Program-made: the position numbers and the translations under genes
Shown: positions 1-7,876 of the stretch, piece after piece
Numbering within the stretch: position 1 is the stretch's first letter
Layout of the letters: each line of letters starts with the position of its first letter
Origin: Chordibacter sp038110535
GTDB taxonomy: Bacteria; Verrucomicrobiota; Verrucomicrobiia; Opitutales; Seribacteraceae
Assembly (NCBI GenBank): GCA_038110535.1
Contig: JAYNJW010000003.1
Coordinates: 1 to 64,000, forward strand
Direction: 5' to 3'
DNA length: 64,000 bases
The notes under the pieces: model-generated
What the model saw: only the letters and a program-made list of their open reading frames with translations
Told to the model about the DNA's origin: nothing
Databases searched by the model: none

Positions 1-1409
1 GACTTGGGCGGAAAAATCACCTGACCAATCGTACGGAACACAATTTCCAAGTCCAACCATATGGACCAATTTCCAACATAGTTAAAATCCATTTCTATAC
101 GCCTGCTGACCAGTTCAGGATCGGTGAATTCTCCCCGTAACCCCCTGCATTGGGCAGGGCCAGTTACGCCTGGTTTTACAAACTGGCGCACCCGGTACGC
201 TTTGAAGTTACGCTCAAACAAATAATCATGCTCTGCCAAGTAGGGTCTGGGTCCGACCAGGCTCATCTCTCCTCTAAGCACATTGATAAGCTGAGGTAAT
301 TCATCAATGCTAAACCTTCTCATGAATCGTCCAAATGCAAAAATTCGATCGTCGCCCTGATGGGCTTGTACGGATTCGTCCCGCTCGCCATTCTCGGCAT
401 GGGTCATGGAACGGAATTTCCAGATAATAAATCTTCTTCCAGCCAGCCCCACTCGCTCCTGTCTAAAAAAGACCGGCCCGGGAGCCTGTATGAGTTGGAA
501 GAATTTAACGAGCAAAACAATAGGTGGCAGGATCAATAAGATAGCTGGTATACTAAGCACCAGATCAAAACACCTCTTTACCATTTGGTTGAAGGGACTT
601 TCCAAGGGTTCATTCAGGAGGGTAAAAAATTGCCTGCCAGATTCTTCCATAAAAACCAGCCTGGCATCAAACAAACCAGATAAGTTATTGTAGATCAATA
701 CCCGGCATCCATACTGCGTAGCCAATTCTGCAACCCGAGTAACCCAGTCCTCCATTAACCGGTCAGGTAAAACGACTAACTGGTGGACACGGTTCTTTGC
801 TAAATAATCCTCCAGTTCATCAAAATATCCAAGATCTGGCAAATCAGGCACTTTGTCTGATCTTCTTAGGGATGTGGAAAACACTCCACAAAAGGAAAAA
901 CCATTGGCAGACTGTTGCTTCATCCAGAGATTCAAGTCCTTGACAGAATGTGGGTTTCCAATAAGCAGGCTCTCTCTACTCATTCCACGAAATCCGATCA
1001 CCCGTTTAAAAATTCCGGGAAGTGCAAAGTTTGCCCCGAGCAAAAGTGGCCAACAAATAATGATGTAAAAGGCAAGAAAGAGACGACTGGTTTCGTTATC
1101 TTTGGTAGCGAAATAGGAAGCAAAAACAAAAAAGGCAATCAATGAGGATTGAAAGTTAGCTTTGTTGAAAGACTCACGCACGCGTTGCCATCCGTTTTTG
1201 ATGTAAAAAGCCCCATAGTTTTGCAAAGATCCAAATGTTGCTACTAGTAACCCAGTCATGGCGATCAATGCATAATTCCAAGGCAGGGTTATTAACGAGA
1301 GTTCCCAACTTTCCCAAATGTCTAAAGATGCCCAAAACCATACGAAAATAAGGGCTAAAAGGCACATTCTGTGTAACAGGGCATGTCCTTGATCTCTAGG
1401 ATTGGGCAT
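1..1409 (-). CDS. Polyprenyl-phosphate sugar-1-phosphate transferase (WcaJ/WbaP-like), 3' end cut by window edge
   Basis: Initiating phosphoglycosyl transferase, which moves a sugar-1-phosphate from a nucleotide sugar to undecaprenyl phosphate at the inner membrane. About 469 codons are visible on the minus strand from ATG at 1409 and the frame is still open at base 1. The N-terminal 130 residues hold four hydrophobic segments, then comes a Rossmann-like middle domain, another membrane segment (CFDLVLSIPAILLILPP) and the catalytic domain with FFRQERVG, WKFRSM, DELPQLINVLRGEMSLVGPRP-type and KPGVTG motifs. The length and order match full-length family members, so probably only a few C-terminal residues are missing. 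It is divergent from the regulator and antiterminator genes and is the natural initiator for the glycan made by the plus-strand operon. The donor sugar cannot be told from sequence. Confidence 0.94.
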   Translation of the reverse strand, partial: MPNPRDQGHALLHRMCLLALIFVWFWASLDIWESWELSLITLPWNYALIAMTGLLVATFGSLQNYGAFYIKNGWQRVRESFNKANFQSSLIAFFVFASYFATKDNETSRLFLAFYIIICWPLLLGANFALPGIFKRVIGFRGMSRESLLIGNPHSVKDLNLWMKQQSANGFSFCGVFSTSLRRSDKVPDLPDLGYFDELEDYLAKNRVHQLVVLPDRLMEDWVTRVAELATQYGCRVLIYNNLSGLFDARLVFMEESGRQFFTLLNEPLESPFNQMVKRCFDLVLSIPAILLILPPIVLLVKFFQLIQAPGPVFFRQERVGLAGRRFIIWKFRSMTHAENGERDESVQAHQGDDRIFAFGRFMRRFSIDELPQLINVLRGEMSLVGPRPYLAEHDYLFERNFKAYRVRQFVKPGVTGPAQCRGLRGEFTDPELVSRRIEMDFNYVGNWSIWLDLEIVFRTIGQVIFPPK

Positions 1410-1547
1410 AACTGAAAATTAGTAAATTATTATATCTGTTGCAAGTAGATAGATGAAGTGAAATGAGTCTATTAATTAGAGTCGTCCTAGAATAAATTTT
1501 CTTAAATTTCTTGCTAATTTCATTTTTTTTTGAAAATTTTGAAGTCA
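1410..1547. promoter_or_regulatory. Divergent intergenic region
   Basis: AT-rich spacer between the minus-strand initiating transferase and the plus-strand regulator, so it should carry promoters for both directions. A TAGAAT hexamer at 1488-1493 resembles a plus-strand -10 box, but no convincing -35 lies at the right distance. No operator palindrome or Shine-Dalgarno motif is evident. A TTG at 1530 is in frame with the downstream gene and could be an earlier start. Confidence 0.35.
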
Positions 1548-2063
1548 ATGCCCTCCTCCACCTCCACATCAGGAAAATTATCCATTCAGGAAATGGGCAA
1601 AGAATTGGAGATCGAGTCGATCGATTTTTTCGTTCGTATGATGAGCATGTTGGGCATGCCCAGATCGGTGGGTGAAATTTATGGATTGCTTTACTTTTCT
1701 AGCTCCCCCCTTCCCATGGATCAGATTGTCAGCCGTCTTGGTATCAGTCTGGGCTCGGCCAGTCAGGGCTTAAAAACCCTTCGTTCTCTCAAAGCAGTCC
1801 GCACCAGTTATGTTCCAGGAGATAGAAGGGACCATTACCTGGCAGAAACGGAATTTCGTCGACTCTTTGCCAACTTCATCAAAGAAGAAATCATGCCTCA
1901 TATGGAAAGTGCCAAAGAGAGGATTGAGCGAATGGAAAATTCTTTACCCGGACAAGATCCAGATACAGAGAACTTTTACAAATTAAGAATTGAAAAGTTA
2001 AAACGCTTAACCCGTGCAGGAGGCCGTTTATTGCCAGCCCTTGCGGGATTATTGAAATTCTAA
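1548..2063 (+). CDS. GbsR/MarR-family winged-helix transcriptional regulator
   Basis: A 171-residue DNA-binding protein. Residues 30-100 read as the winged helix-turn-helix of GbsR-type regulators: LGMPRSVGEIYGLLYFS, then DQIVSRLGISLGSASQGL (recognition helix), then a wing with VPGDRRDHYLAE. The C-terminal 60 residues are charged and helical and probably dimerise. ATG 1548 is preferred; TTG codons at 1530 and 1539 are in frame and would add 6 or 3 residues. It lies 2 bp upstream of the RfaH-like gene and is probably cotranscribed with it. Its position suggests that it controls the divergent promoters of the polysaccharide locus. The ligand is unknown. Confidence 0.85.
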   Translation: MPSSTSTSGKLSIQEMGKELEIESIDFFVRMMSMLGMPRSVGEIYGLLYFSSSPLPMDQIVSRLGISLGSASQGLKTLRSLKAVRTSYVPGDRRDHYLAETEFRRLFANFIKEEIMPHMESAKERIERMENSLPGQDPDTENFYKLRIEKLKRLTRAGGRLLPALAGLLKF

Positions 2064-2065
2064 CA

Positions 2066-2611
2066 ATGCACTCGGACGAACAGGAAATGAAGGACTGGTC
2101 AGTCGGATGGTATTGTGTGAGAGCAAAACCCAGGCAGGAAATGGTCGCCTCTTCCACCCTGTCCACCCTTGATCGGGTGGAAGTTTTTATTCCCCGTACC
2201 CAACGAGCTAGAAAAGCAAAATCTGGTCCTCTCAAACCCTTGTTCCCTGGGTATTTCTTTGCCCGCTTCGATCCCGTCGAGCATTTGAGAAATGTCCATT
2301 ATGCCCGCGGTGTAGCCTACATTGTCAGGTGCAAGGGCGTGCCTGTGCATGTCTCACCCCAGGTCATGGTCGAACTTCGCCTTCTTTCACCCGATGGTAT
2401 CCTAGAGATTCCTGACCAGCCCCACAAAATCGGTGATCAAATTAAGGTTATTTCCGGACTGTTCAAAGGGGATCAGGGCGTTGTCACCAAGCTAATTCCT
2501 GCCCGCGAAAGGGTTCGTGTACTTTTTGAAATTCTTGGCCGTCCCACGGAAGTAGAAATTGACGAGCAGGAAGTTGACTTTCCCAGTGCCCATCCCATCG
2601 GAACTGGGTAA
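2066..2611 (+). CDS. RfaH/NusG-family specialised transcription antiterminator
   Basis: A 181-residue NusG paralogue with an NGN domain (about residues 12-110) and a C-terminal KOW domain (about 122-172, GDQIKVISGLFKGDQGVV). Signature positions resemble RfaH more than housekeeping NusG: WYCVRAKPRQE at the start, PLFPGYFFARFDP, and RGVAYIVRCKGVPVHV in place of the NusG-type PGV-x-FVG. The NusG acidic insertion is absent. Such proteins load onto RNA polymerase paused at an ops element and suppress termination in long surface-polysaccharide operons. Here an ops sequence lies 63 bp past the stop codon, directly ahead of the operon. Cognate action at that site is inferred from the adjacency and from family knowledge. 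Confidence 0.9.
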   Translation: MHSDEQEMKDWSVGWYCVRAKPRQEMVASSTLSTLDRVEVFIPRTQRARKAKSGPLKPLFPGYFFARFDPVEHLRNVHYARGVAYIVRCKGVPVHVSPQVMVELRLLSPDGILEIPDQPHKIGDQIKVISGLFKGDQGVVTKLIPARERVRVLFEILGRPTEVEIDEQEVDFPSAHPIGTG

Positions 2612-2616
2612 TTTTT
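2582..2616 (+). terminator. Possible intrinsic terminator/attenuator spanning the end of the RfaH-like gene
   Basis: CCCAGT at 2582-2587 pairs perfectly with ACTGGG at 2603-2608 (15-nt loop), followed by TAATTTTT at 2609-2616. The 6-bp stem is short, but it holds four G-C pairs and has a U-tract. It overlaps the last codons and stop of the antiterminator gene and lies about 60 bp upstream of ops. It could end the two-gene regulator transcript or act as an attenuator; efficiency cannot be judged by eye. Confidence 0.4.
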
Positions 2617-2674
2617 GCCAGATTCCACATCACTATACCTTCCAGATTGGCTTTGCTTCGAGCATGCGGCCAAG

Positions 2675-2686
2675 GGCGGTAGCATG
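2675..2686 (+). promoter_or_regulatory. ops element (core of JUMPstart), recruitment site for RfaH-type antiterminator
   Basis: GGCGGTAGCATG differs from the enterobacterial ops consensus GGCGGTAGCGTG at one base. Upstream context also matches JUMPstart: GCCAAGGGCGGTAGCATG occupies 2669-2686, followed by a T-rich stretch. The GC-GGTA-GC core that forms the small non-template hairpin read by RfaH is intact. It sits in the 117-bp leader between the RfaH-like gene and the first gene of the polysaccharide operon, exactly where ops works in Proteobacteria. No other copy with the full core was seen on the plus strand of the window. Confidence 0.85.
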
Positions 2687-2728
2687 ATTTTGGTTTATCT
2701 TTGGAATTTCCCCATTTTTAATTAACAG

Positions 2729-4501
2729 ATGTTTGGAGTCCATCTCAGCTACTTCTTCGCCTTAATTTGTCTTTTCTTATTTGGGAGTGCCTTTTTTACG
2801 GTCGATCTTTATCTTCCTAAGATTCGGAATTGGAAATCAGCAAAATTGCTTGATCAATCGAAGATTTATCTCGATGAAACAATCGACAATGCGGGCGGTC
2901 TACTCGATGAAGGCGTAAGGCGTGGCCGTATCGCTCATCTGCTAAATCTAGATGATGAGGAAACACTTTATAACTATATCCGGTTACAATTTCGTACCGA
3001 TCCTGCAGAAGCACTTCTTAAATGGTCAGTTGCACTTGAGAAAACCGAAGGCTTAGAAAAAAGGACAGAATTGTTAGAAAAAAGTCTGCTCACTTTAAAA
3101 AACGATGATTTATCACTGCAGGATCGAAAGATTGCGGGAGAGGTTTCTTATCGTGAAATCAAGCGACTTATGGAAAATCCCACATGGTCGAAGGATCCAG
3201 ATAATATCCTGGTTTTTTGCGAACTCCTTGCCGAAACAGGCAAAGCAGAACAGGCAAGGAAAAGACTCGTTCAAATGCTTGATGAATATCCGTTATACCC
3301 GGAAGGAGTCTTTTTACTTACACGCTTAGCTGTTCATCTAAAGGATGATTCTGGCTTGATCGGAATTGGGCGCTCGCTCGCATCTTTGAGTACCCAAAGA
3401 AATAAAATTGGGATCGATGCGATTCGCCACATGACTTTGCTCCATCTACTCAATCCACTTTCCTCAAAAAGCTTAGACCGATGCATCGAACTTCTTCGCT
3501 CCAACCCAGATTCCGAGCCCATTGATTATTTGCGCATTCACGCCCTGCAATATGCCTCCTCAAACAACGAGGTAAGAAAAGAAGAAATTGTGGTTCAATG
3601 CTCCGCTTTGTTTGATATGGAAAAACGAAAAGATCTTCTTATTTTTTCTCGCTGGCTGGCCCGGTTAGGAGAATTTTCAAAACTGCTGGATTATTTATCA
3701 TCTTCCAAGGCACGGGTGGATGAAGATCTTTTTAAATTACGCATGAATGCCCTTGCCCAAGTGGGAAATTTTGAGCGTATCCATACTGAAGTGGCAAATG
3801 CTCCCCTCATCCCTACTCTTTGGCGAATGGTTGTGGAAGCCCGTGCTTTTGCGATGCAAAAGAAATACAAAGATTCGATGGATGTGCTCGACCGTCTCAT
3901 CCCCTTGCTTGGGGATGATCCTCGCGAAGTTCGTACTGTTTGCCTCTACTTGGAAGCATCCAGAGACATTCGCGGACTTTGCCATGTATTAGATAAACTC
4001 TCCTCGCAATCGATCCATACCCGATTTGCCCTGACCAAATTGCTCGAACACCGTGCCGGATCTGCCAACCTCTTGGATTTACAAAGATGGCTGGAAAAAC
4101 TGGCAGAAATTAGCCCAGAAGACGCTACTTTACAAATTTCCGCTCTCTATTTGAAACTTCTTAATCCCCAGCTTCCCTCGCCATCGAATACACTGAACAA
4201 TTTGATCGAAGAAGCACAATCGATGTGCGAACGTTCCAACTTGCCACAGGCTCGGATCACTCTTGCCCTTGGTCACTTACGCAACGATGCACCCGACAAA
4301 GCTTTAGTCGCTCTTGGCCCTCCCGAAGACTGGCGGCAATGGGCAGATACCCGCGGAGCGTGGTCCTTTCTCGCCTCCCAGATCTATCGATTAAACAAAG
4401 ATTCTGAAAAAGCCCTGATTATAGGAAAAGGAGTCAATTTTGCCAACATGGATCGGGCAGAGAAAGAAAGCCTTCAAGCACTTTTCCCCAATCAGTTTTA
4501 A
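2729..4501 (+). CDS. Membrane-anchored TPR/helical-repeat protein
   Basis: A 590-residue protein with one N-terminal hydrophobic segment (residues 5-25, YFFALICLFLFGSAFF), then an almost entirely alpha-helical, leucine- and alanine-rich body typical of TPR-like repeats (for example residues 160-210 and 350-400, EARAFAMQKKYKDSMDVLDRL). I see no catalytic motif. It is the first gene after ops and 6 bp upstream of the exosortase. TPR proteins are common companions of exosortase/EPS systems, where they are thought to scaffold assembly in the periplasm; this role is inferred here. The start ATG 2729 has no Shine-Dalgarno sequence. Confidence 0.7.
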   Translation: MFGVHLSYFFALICLFLFGSAFFTVDLYLPKIRNWKSAKLLDQSKIYLDETIDNAGGLLDEGVRRGRIAHLLNLDDEETLYNYIRLQFRTDPAEALLKWSVALEKTEGLEKRTELLEKSLLTLKNDDLSLQDRKIAGEVSYREIKRLMENPTWSKDPDNILVFCELLAETGKAEQARKRLVQMLDEYPLYPEGVFLLTRLAVHLKDDSGLIGIGRSLASLSTQRNKIGIDAIRHMTLLHLLNPLSSKSLDRCIELLRSNPDSEPIDYLRIHALQYASSNNEVRKEEIVVQCSALFDMEKRKDLLIFSRWLARLGEFSKLLDYLSSSKARVDEDLFKLRMNALAQVGNFERIHTEVANAPLIPTLWRMVVEARAFAMQKKYKDSMDVLDRLIPLLGDDPREVRTVCLYLEASRDIRGLCHVLDKLSSQSIHTRFALTKLLEHRAGSANLLDLQRWLEKLAEISPEDATLQISALYLKLLNPQLPSPSNTLNNLIEEAQSMCERSNLPQARITLALGHLRNDAPDKALVALGPPEDWRQWADTRGAWSFLASQIYRLNKDSEKALIIGKGVNFANMDRAEKESLQALFPNQF

Positions 4502-4507
4502 TCTTTA

Positions 4508-6226
4508 ATGAGCACCAACGCACTCACACCTCCCTCTCCACCACAGAATACCAAACACTCGGGTACTCATCCAAAGTGGAAAATCTGGCTGGGTGGCTTG
4601 GCCCTTCTGTTTCCTTGGGTTCTTTTGCTGTTTCAACTTTCCATTACCTGGGAAACCAATGAGCAATATGCCCACGGCTACCTAGTTCCATTACTCTGCC
4701 TTTTTTTGTTACTTAAGATCTATCCCCAAGAACAAGAAATTGAATCGCCAGAGCACCATTCCGCTCTTCAGGGTAAGCTATGGCTGATTTTGGGGATTCC
4801 GCTGTTGCTCGCTTTTATTCCTGTATGGCTAATACGAGGTGCAAATTCTGACTGGCGCTTAATCAATTTTGTTCTCTACGGAATCGTATTTCTCCTAACC
4901 TTGGTTCATTGGTACGACGATGGCGGCTGGCGTCGTATCAAGCATCTGCTCTTCCCCCTTCTCTTCTTTTTGGTGGCCATTCCCTGGCCTCTCAAACGCG
5001 ACCTTGAACTTACCCAGTGGCTACAAGAACGGGTATCTTCAATCATTGTCGATATTTTGCTTCTAATGGAACACGAGGCACGCCTAGAAGGTACCGTGAT
5101 TGATGTTGGAGTATTTGGCAAAATTGGGGTGGATCAGGCATGTAGTGGCATTAACGGTTTACAGGCCTCCCTCGTGGTCACTCTCTTTCTAGGTGCTTAT
5201 TACCGCTTTGGATGGATAAACAGAATTGTTCTTTGCCTAGCCGGCACCCTGGTTGCCCTTGCTTTTAATCTTGGCCGGGCTTTCGCCCTCTCCTTTCTAA
5301 AGGTTAAAGGTAAAGGATCTTACTTGGATGACCCCCTCTTTACCCTAGCTGAATGGACTGCCCCATCGGTTCACGATCTTGCCGGCTGGATTGAAAACGG
5401 GCTTATCTTTCTTGCGATCCTCTTGCTTGCACGCATGACAAAAGGTGGATTATTTCTGTCCACTTTGGCAAATGAGCCGAACCGTTGGCTCAACTTACGC
5501 AGTTCACCAAGCCCTATCTTTAGCATACTATCCATTCTTCTTGTAAGTGGAGGAGCATTCTGGGCTGAAGCACACTATCGTGGAACGGAAAAAGATTTAG
5601 CCTCCTTACCAGTATTGAGGATTGATCTTAAAGATCCTACCATCCTTACCAACGAGCAGGATATTTCCCGTCAGGTTGCCGCCCAACTACACTACGAAGA
5701 AGCCACTTCCACCCAATGGCAGGACCGTTTCCGAAATGTAATTAATAATTTTGGCCTATTTGTTATCAATCCGAATGCGGAGTACTGGCAGGCCTTTGAG
5801 GCACGCTGGGATTCCGGAGGTGCCTGTACAGCAGTTCTCTCGACTCACTCGCCCGAGTCCTGCCTACCCCTTACCGGTCTTACTAAAATCAACCCTGCCC
5901 CTGGGCAAGATCCTATCCTCATTCCTATCAAAATTGGCGAGCGGGAAGTACTCTTCGAAGCTTACGAGTTCAGTAGAAATTATCGTAAATTATTTGTTTT
6001 TAGGTGCTTCTGGCCCCGGAAACTAGCCCCGGACCAACGTAACCTTTTTCCACGCGGAGGATACAGTTTTGATGGACGCATCCAATCTGCACTCGAGGGT
6101 CGTCGCAATGTAGGTGGCACCATGCTCGCCCTTGCCCTCGCCAATGTGGATTCCTCTCAAACCGCCATTGCTAAATTACAGGCTCTGGCAAATCGAAGAT
6201 TAAATTTTAAAACTTCTGTTGACTAA
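4508..6226 (+). CDS. Exosortase with fused C-terminal EpsI-like domain
   Basis: A 572-residue polytopic transpeptidase of the exosortase/archaeosortase family, expected to cleave PEP-CTERM-type sorting signals at the outer face of the inner membrane. About eight membrane segments occupy residues 25-310. The catalytic triad is visible: Cys212 in DQACSGINGL, Arg257 in NLGRAFAL and His289 in VHDLAGWIENG. After a further membrane segment near 338-355, residues about 360-572 form an EpsI-like domain with STHSPESCLPLTG, the counterpart of the HSPxxCLPxxG motif usually found in a separate EpsI protein. The fusion matches exosortases that travel with EPS operons. No substrate with a sorting tail was recognised in the window. 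Confidence 0.93.
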   Translation: MSTNALTPPSPPQNTKHSGTHPKWKIWLGGLALLFPWVLLLFQLSITWETNEQYAHGYLVPLLCLFLLLKIYPQEQEIESPEHHSALQGKLWLILGIPLLLAFIPVWLIRGANSDWRLINFVLYGIVFLLTLVHWYDDGGWRRIKHLLFPLLFFLVAIPWPLKRDLELTQWLQERVSSIIVDILLLMEHEARLEGTVIDVGVFGKIGVDQACSGINGLQASLVVTLFLGAYYRFGWINRIVLCLAGTLVALAFNLGRAFALSFLKVKGKGSYLDDPLFTLAEWTAPSVHDLAGWIENGLIFLAILLLARMTKGGLFLSTLANEPNRWLNLRSSPSPIFSILSILLVSGGAFWAEAHYRGTEKDLASLPVLRIDLKDPTILTNEQDISRQVAAQLHYEEATSTQWQDRFRNVINNFGLFVINPNAEYWQAFEARWDSGGACTAVLSTHSPESCLPLTGLTKINPAPGQDPILIPIKIGEREVLFEAYEFSRNYRKLFVFRCFWPRKLAPDQRNLFPRGGYSFDGRIQSALEGRRNVGGTMLALALANVDSSQTAIAKLQALANRRLNFKTSVD

Positions 6227-6794
6227 AGAAGTCTTGAATACAATAGAGGAAGCAAAAAAGTTTTATTCAACATGGGCTAAATCAGCTCACCCTGTTTTTA
6301 AAAACAAACGATTTTCCCTGATAGAAAAAGATGATTTTCATGTGGTTGAATATCATAAAAAGCAGGTCATTGTACTTCCTATCTTTGAAGATCATTCCAT
6401 CATTATGCCCAAGGTTAAAAGGCATATTTTGGGAGGGGCAACATGGGAACTTCCTGCGGGTGGCATCAAGGACGGAGAATCTGAAGAAGAAGGTGCCCTT
6501 CGTGAATTGCGGGAAGAAACCGGGATTTCAATTTATGATATCTCCAGTTTAAAAAAGGAAACTACCCTTATCGTATCCCAAAATCGGTTGCCCATGTTTC
6601 TATCCATTTTTTCGATCAAGGTTGGTGTAGATGAATTTAAGCAAAGAAATCAGCACGATCATGAAGTGGAATCAGTCAGTTCTTTCACTTTTGATAAGAT
6701 TAAAGAAATGATTACCACCGGGCAGATTTTTACATCCATCACCATTTCCATCTTGGCAAGATTTTTACTTTCCAGAGAAATTGTTTCCATTTGA
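6219..6794 (+). CDS. NUDIX hydrolase
   Basis: A 191-residue NUDIX protein. The complete Nudix box lies at about residues 81-103 (GGIKDGE, then REL-REETGI), with PAGG just before it as in ADP-sugar pyrophosphatases of the NudF type. It probably hydrolyses a nucleoside-diphosphate sugar or ADP-ribose; the exact substrate is unknown. The start TTG 6219 overlaps the exosortase by 8 bp, and TTG 6234 is an alternative; no in-frame ATG precedes the conserved region. It overlaps the next gene by 4 bp (TTGA), so translation is probably coupled. A role in sugar-nucleotide housekeeping for the glycan pathway is inference. Confidence 0.88.
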   Translation: MTKEVLNTIEEAKKFYSTWAKSAHPVFKNKRFSLIEKDDFHVVEYHKKQVIVLPIFEDHSIIMPKVKRHILGGATWELPAGGIKDGESEEEGALRELREETGISIYDISSLKKETTLIVSQNRLPMFLSIFSIKVGVDEFKQRNQHDHEVESVSSFTFDKIKEMITTGQIFTSITISILARFLLSREIVSI

Positions 6795-7876
6795 GCGTTT
6801 TACTGGATTTTTTACGATTATTTGCGGCGATTGCAGTTTTTCTCGGACACACCAATTTTTATTGGTTCTTTTGCGGGCATGTCGCTGGATTTGGTCCCCA
6901 AAATGGACAGGATTATGTGGTTATTTTCTTCGTACTCTCAGGCTTCGTGATTACTTGGTCAGTCGACCGCAAAACGGAATATCATTTTGCTCAGTACTTG
7001 TTTGACCGGTTAATTCGCCTCTGGAGTGTGGTGATTCCGGCTCTCGCTCTTGGACTCGTACTCGATTATTTCGGTAGATCGATACACTCACAAACTTATG
7101 GAAGTATATTCTCGGCAGAACATCTTGGTCTTAAGGTTTTACTCTCCGGTCTGTTCCTTCACGAAAGTTGGTTTCTGAGCATCCGGCCTGGAACCAATGG
7201 TCCTTTTTGGTCCCTATCCTACGAGTTCTTTTACTATATGATTTTCGGCACTATCGCCCTTCTCCCAACCTTGAAAAGTAAAATCTTAGCCGGATTCACT
7301 TTTTGTATCATTGCCGGACCTAAAATCCTTATCCTTTTCCCGTGCTGGCTGATGGGCTGTCTTTCTTACTGGGGATGCAAAAAGTTTAGGTTAAATTCTG
7401 TGATTTCCTTGGTGCTTTTGCTCATATGTGGTTTCTCACTCTGTTCTATTCTTGGCCCTCGCTGGTCTTCCTGGTCACCCAATGATTTCCCCGGACTAGG
7501 CATTGCGCCTCTCTTTTACTCTGCAAAGTTTTTGGATGACTACACCTTAGCTATTTTAATAGGTGTGTTTCTCTTTTCTGCATCCCGTTGGTTTACTTTA
7601 GATTCGAAGCCATCAGGCTGGATTTCTTTTCTCGTTCGTAACTGCTCCAAATGTTCCTTTTCTTTGTATGCTATCCACTTTCCTTTGATGGCTATAGGGG
7701 GAGCTCTTCTAGCTTCAGGTCACCTTCAAGGTTTTAGCCACCTTCAAGGCACAATACTTGTTTTCGGAAGCTGTTGTCTCTTTGCCCTTGTTTTTGAATT
7801 TCCTCTTAAGCAATACCGAAAACTTGCCATCAAAGTAATTCCATTCCTATCTTATAAATGTGGGATTCGTTCCTGA
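6791..7876 (+). CDS. Acyltransferase family 3 (OafA/YrhL-like) membrane O-acyltransferase
   Basis: A 361-residue polytopic protein of the acyltransferase-3 family, which moves acyl groups (often acetyl) across the inner membrane onto glycans. The N-terminus has LLDFLRLFAAIAVFLGHTNFYW with the family histidine, followed by VIFFVLSGFVITWS and LFDRLIRLWSVVIPAL; about ten membrane segments follow. The start is TTG 6791 in a TTGA overlap with the NUDIX gene. It lacks the SGNH domain that is often fused to this family; a separate SGNH protein is encoded by the next gene, overlapping by 19 bp. Confidence 0.92.
   Translation: MSVLLDFLRLFAAIAVFLGHTNFYWFFCGHVAGFGPQNGQDYVVIFFVLSGFVITWSVDRKTEYHFAQYLFDRLIRLWSVVIPALALGLVLDYFGRSIHSQTYGSIFSAEHLGLKVLLSGLFLHESWFLSIRPGTNGPFWSLSYEFFYYMIFGTIALLPTLKSKILAGFTFCIIAGPKILILFPCWLMGCLSYWGCKKFRLNSVISLVLLLICGFSLCSILGPRWSSWSPNDFPGLGIAPLFYSAKFLDDYTLAILIGVFLFSASRWFTLDSKPSGWISFLVRNCSKCSFSLYAIHFPLMAIGGALLASGHLQGFSHLQGTILVFGSCCLFALVFEFPLKQYRKLAIKVIPFLSYKCGIRS

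Noticed and set aside
2615..2639. TTGCCA ... TATACC as a promoter just ahead of ops
   Set aside because: Spacing between the two hexamers is only 13 bp and the -10 match is poor; a leader promoter cannot be supported by eye.
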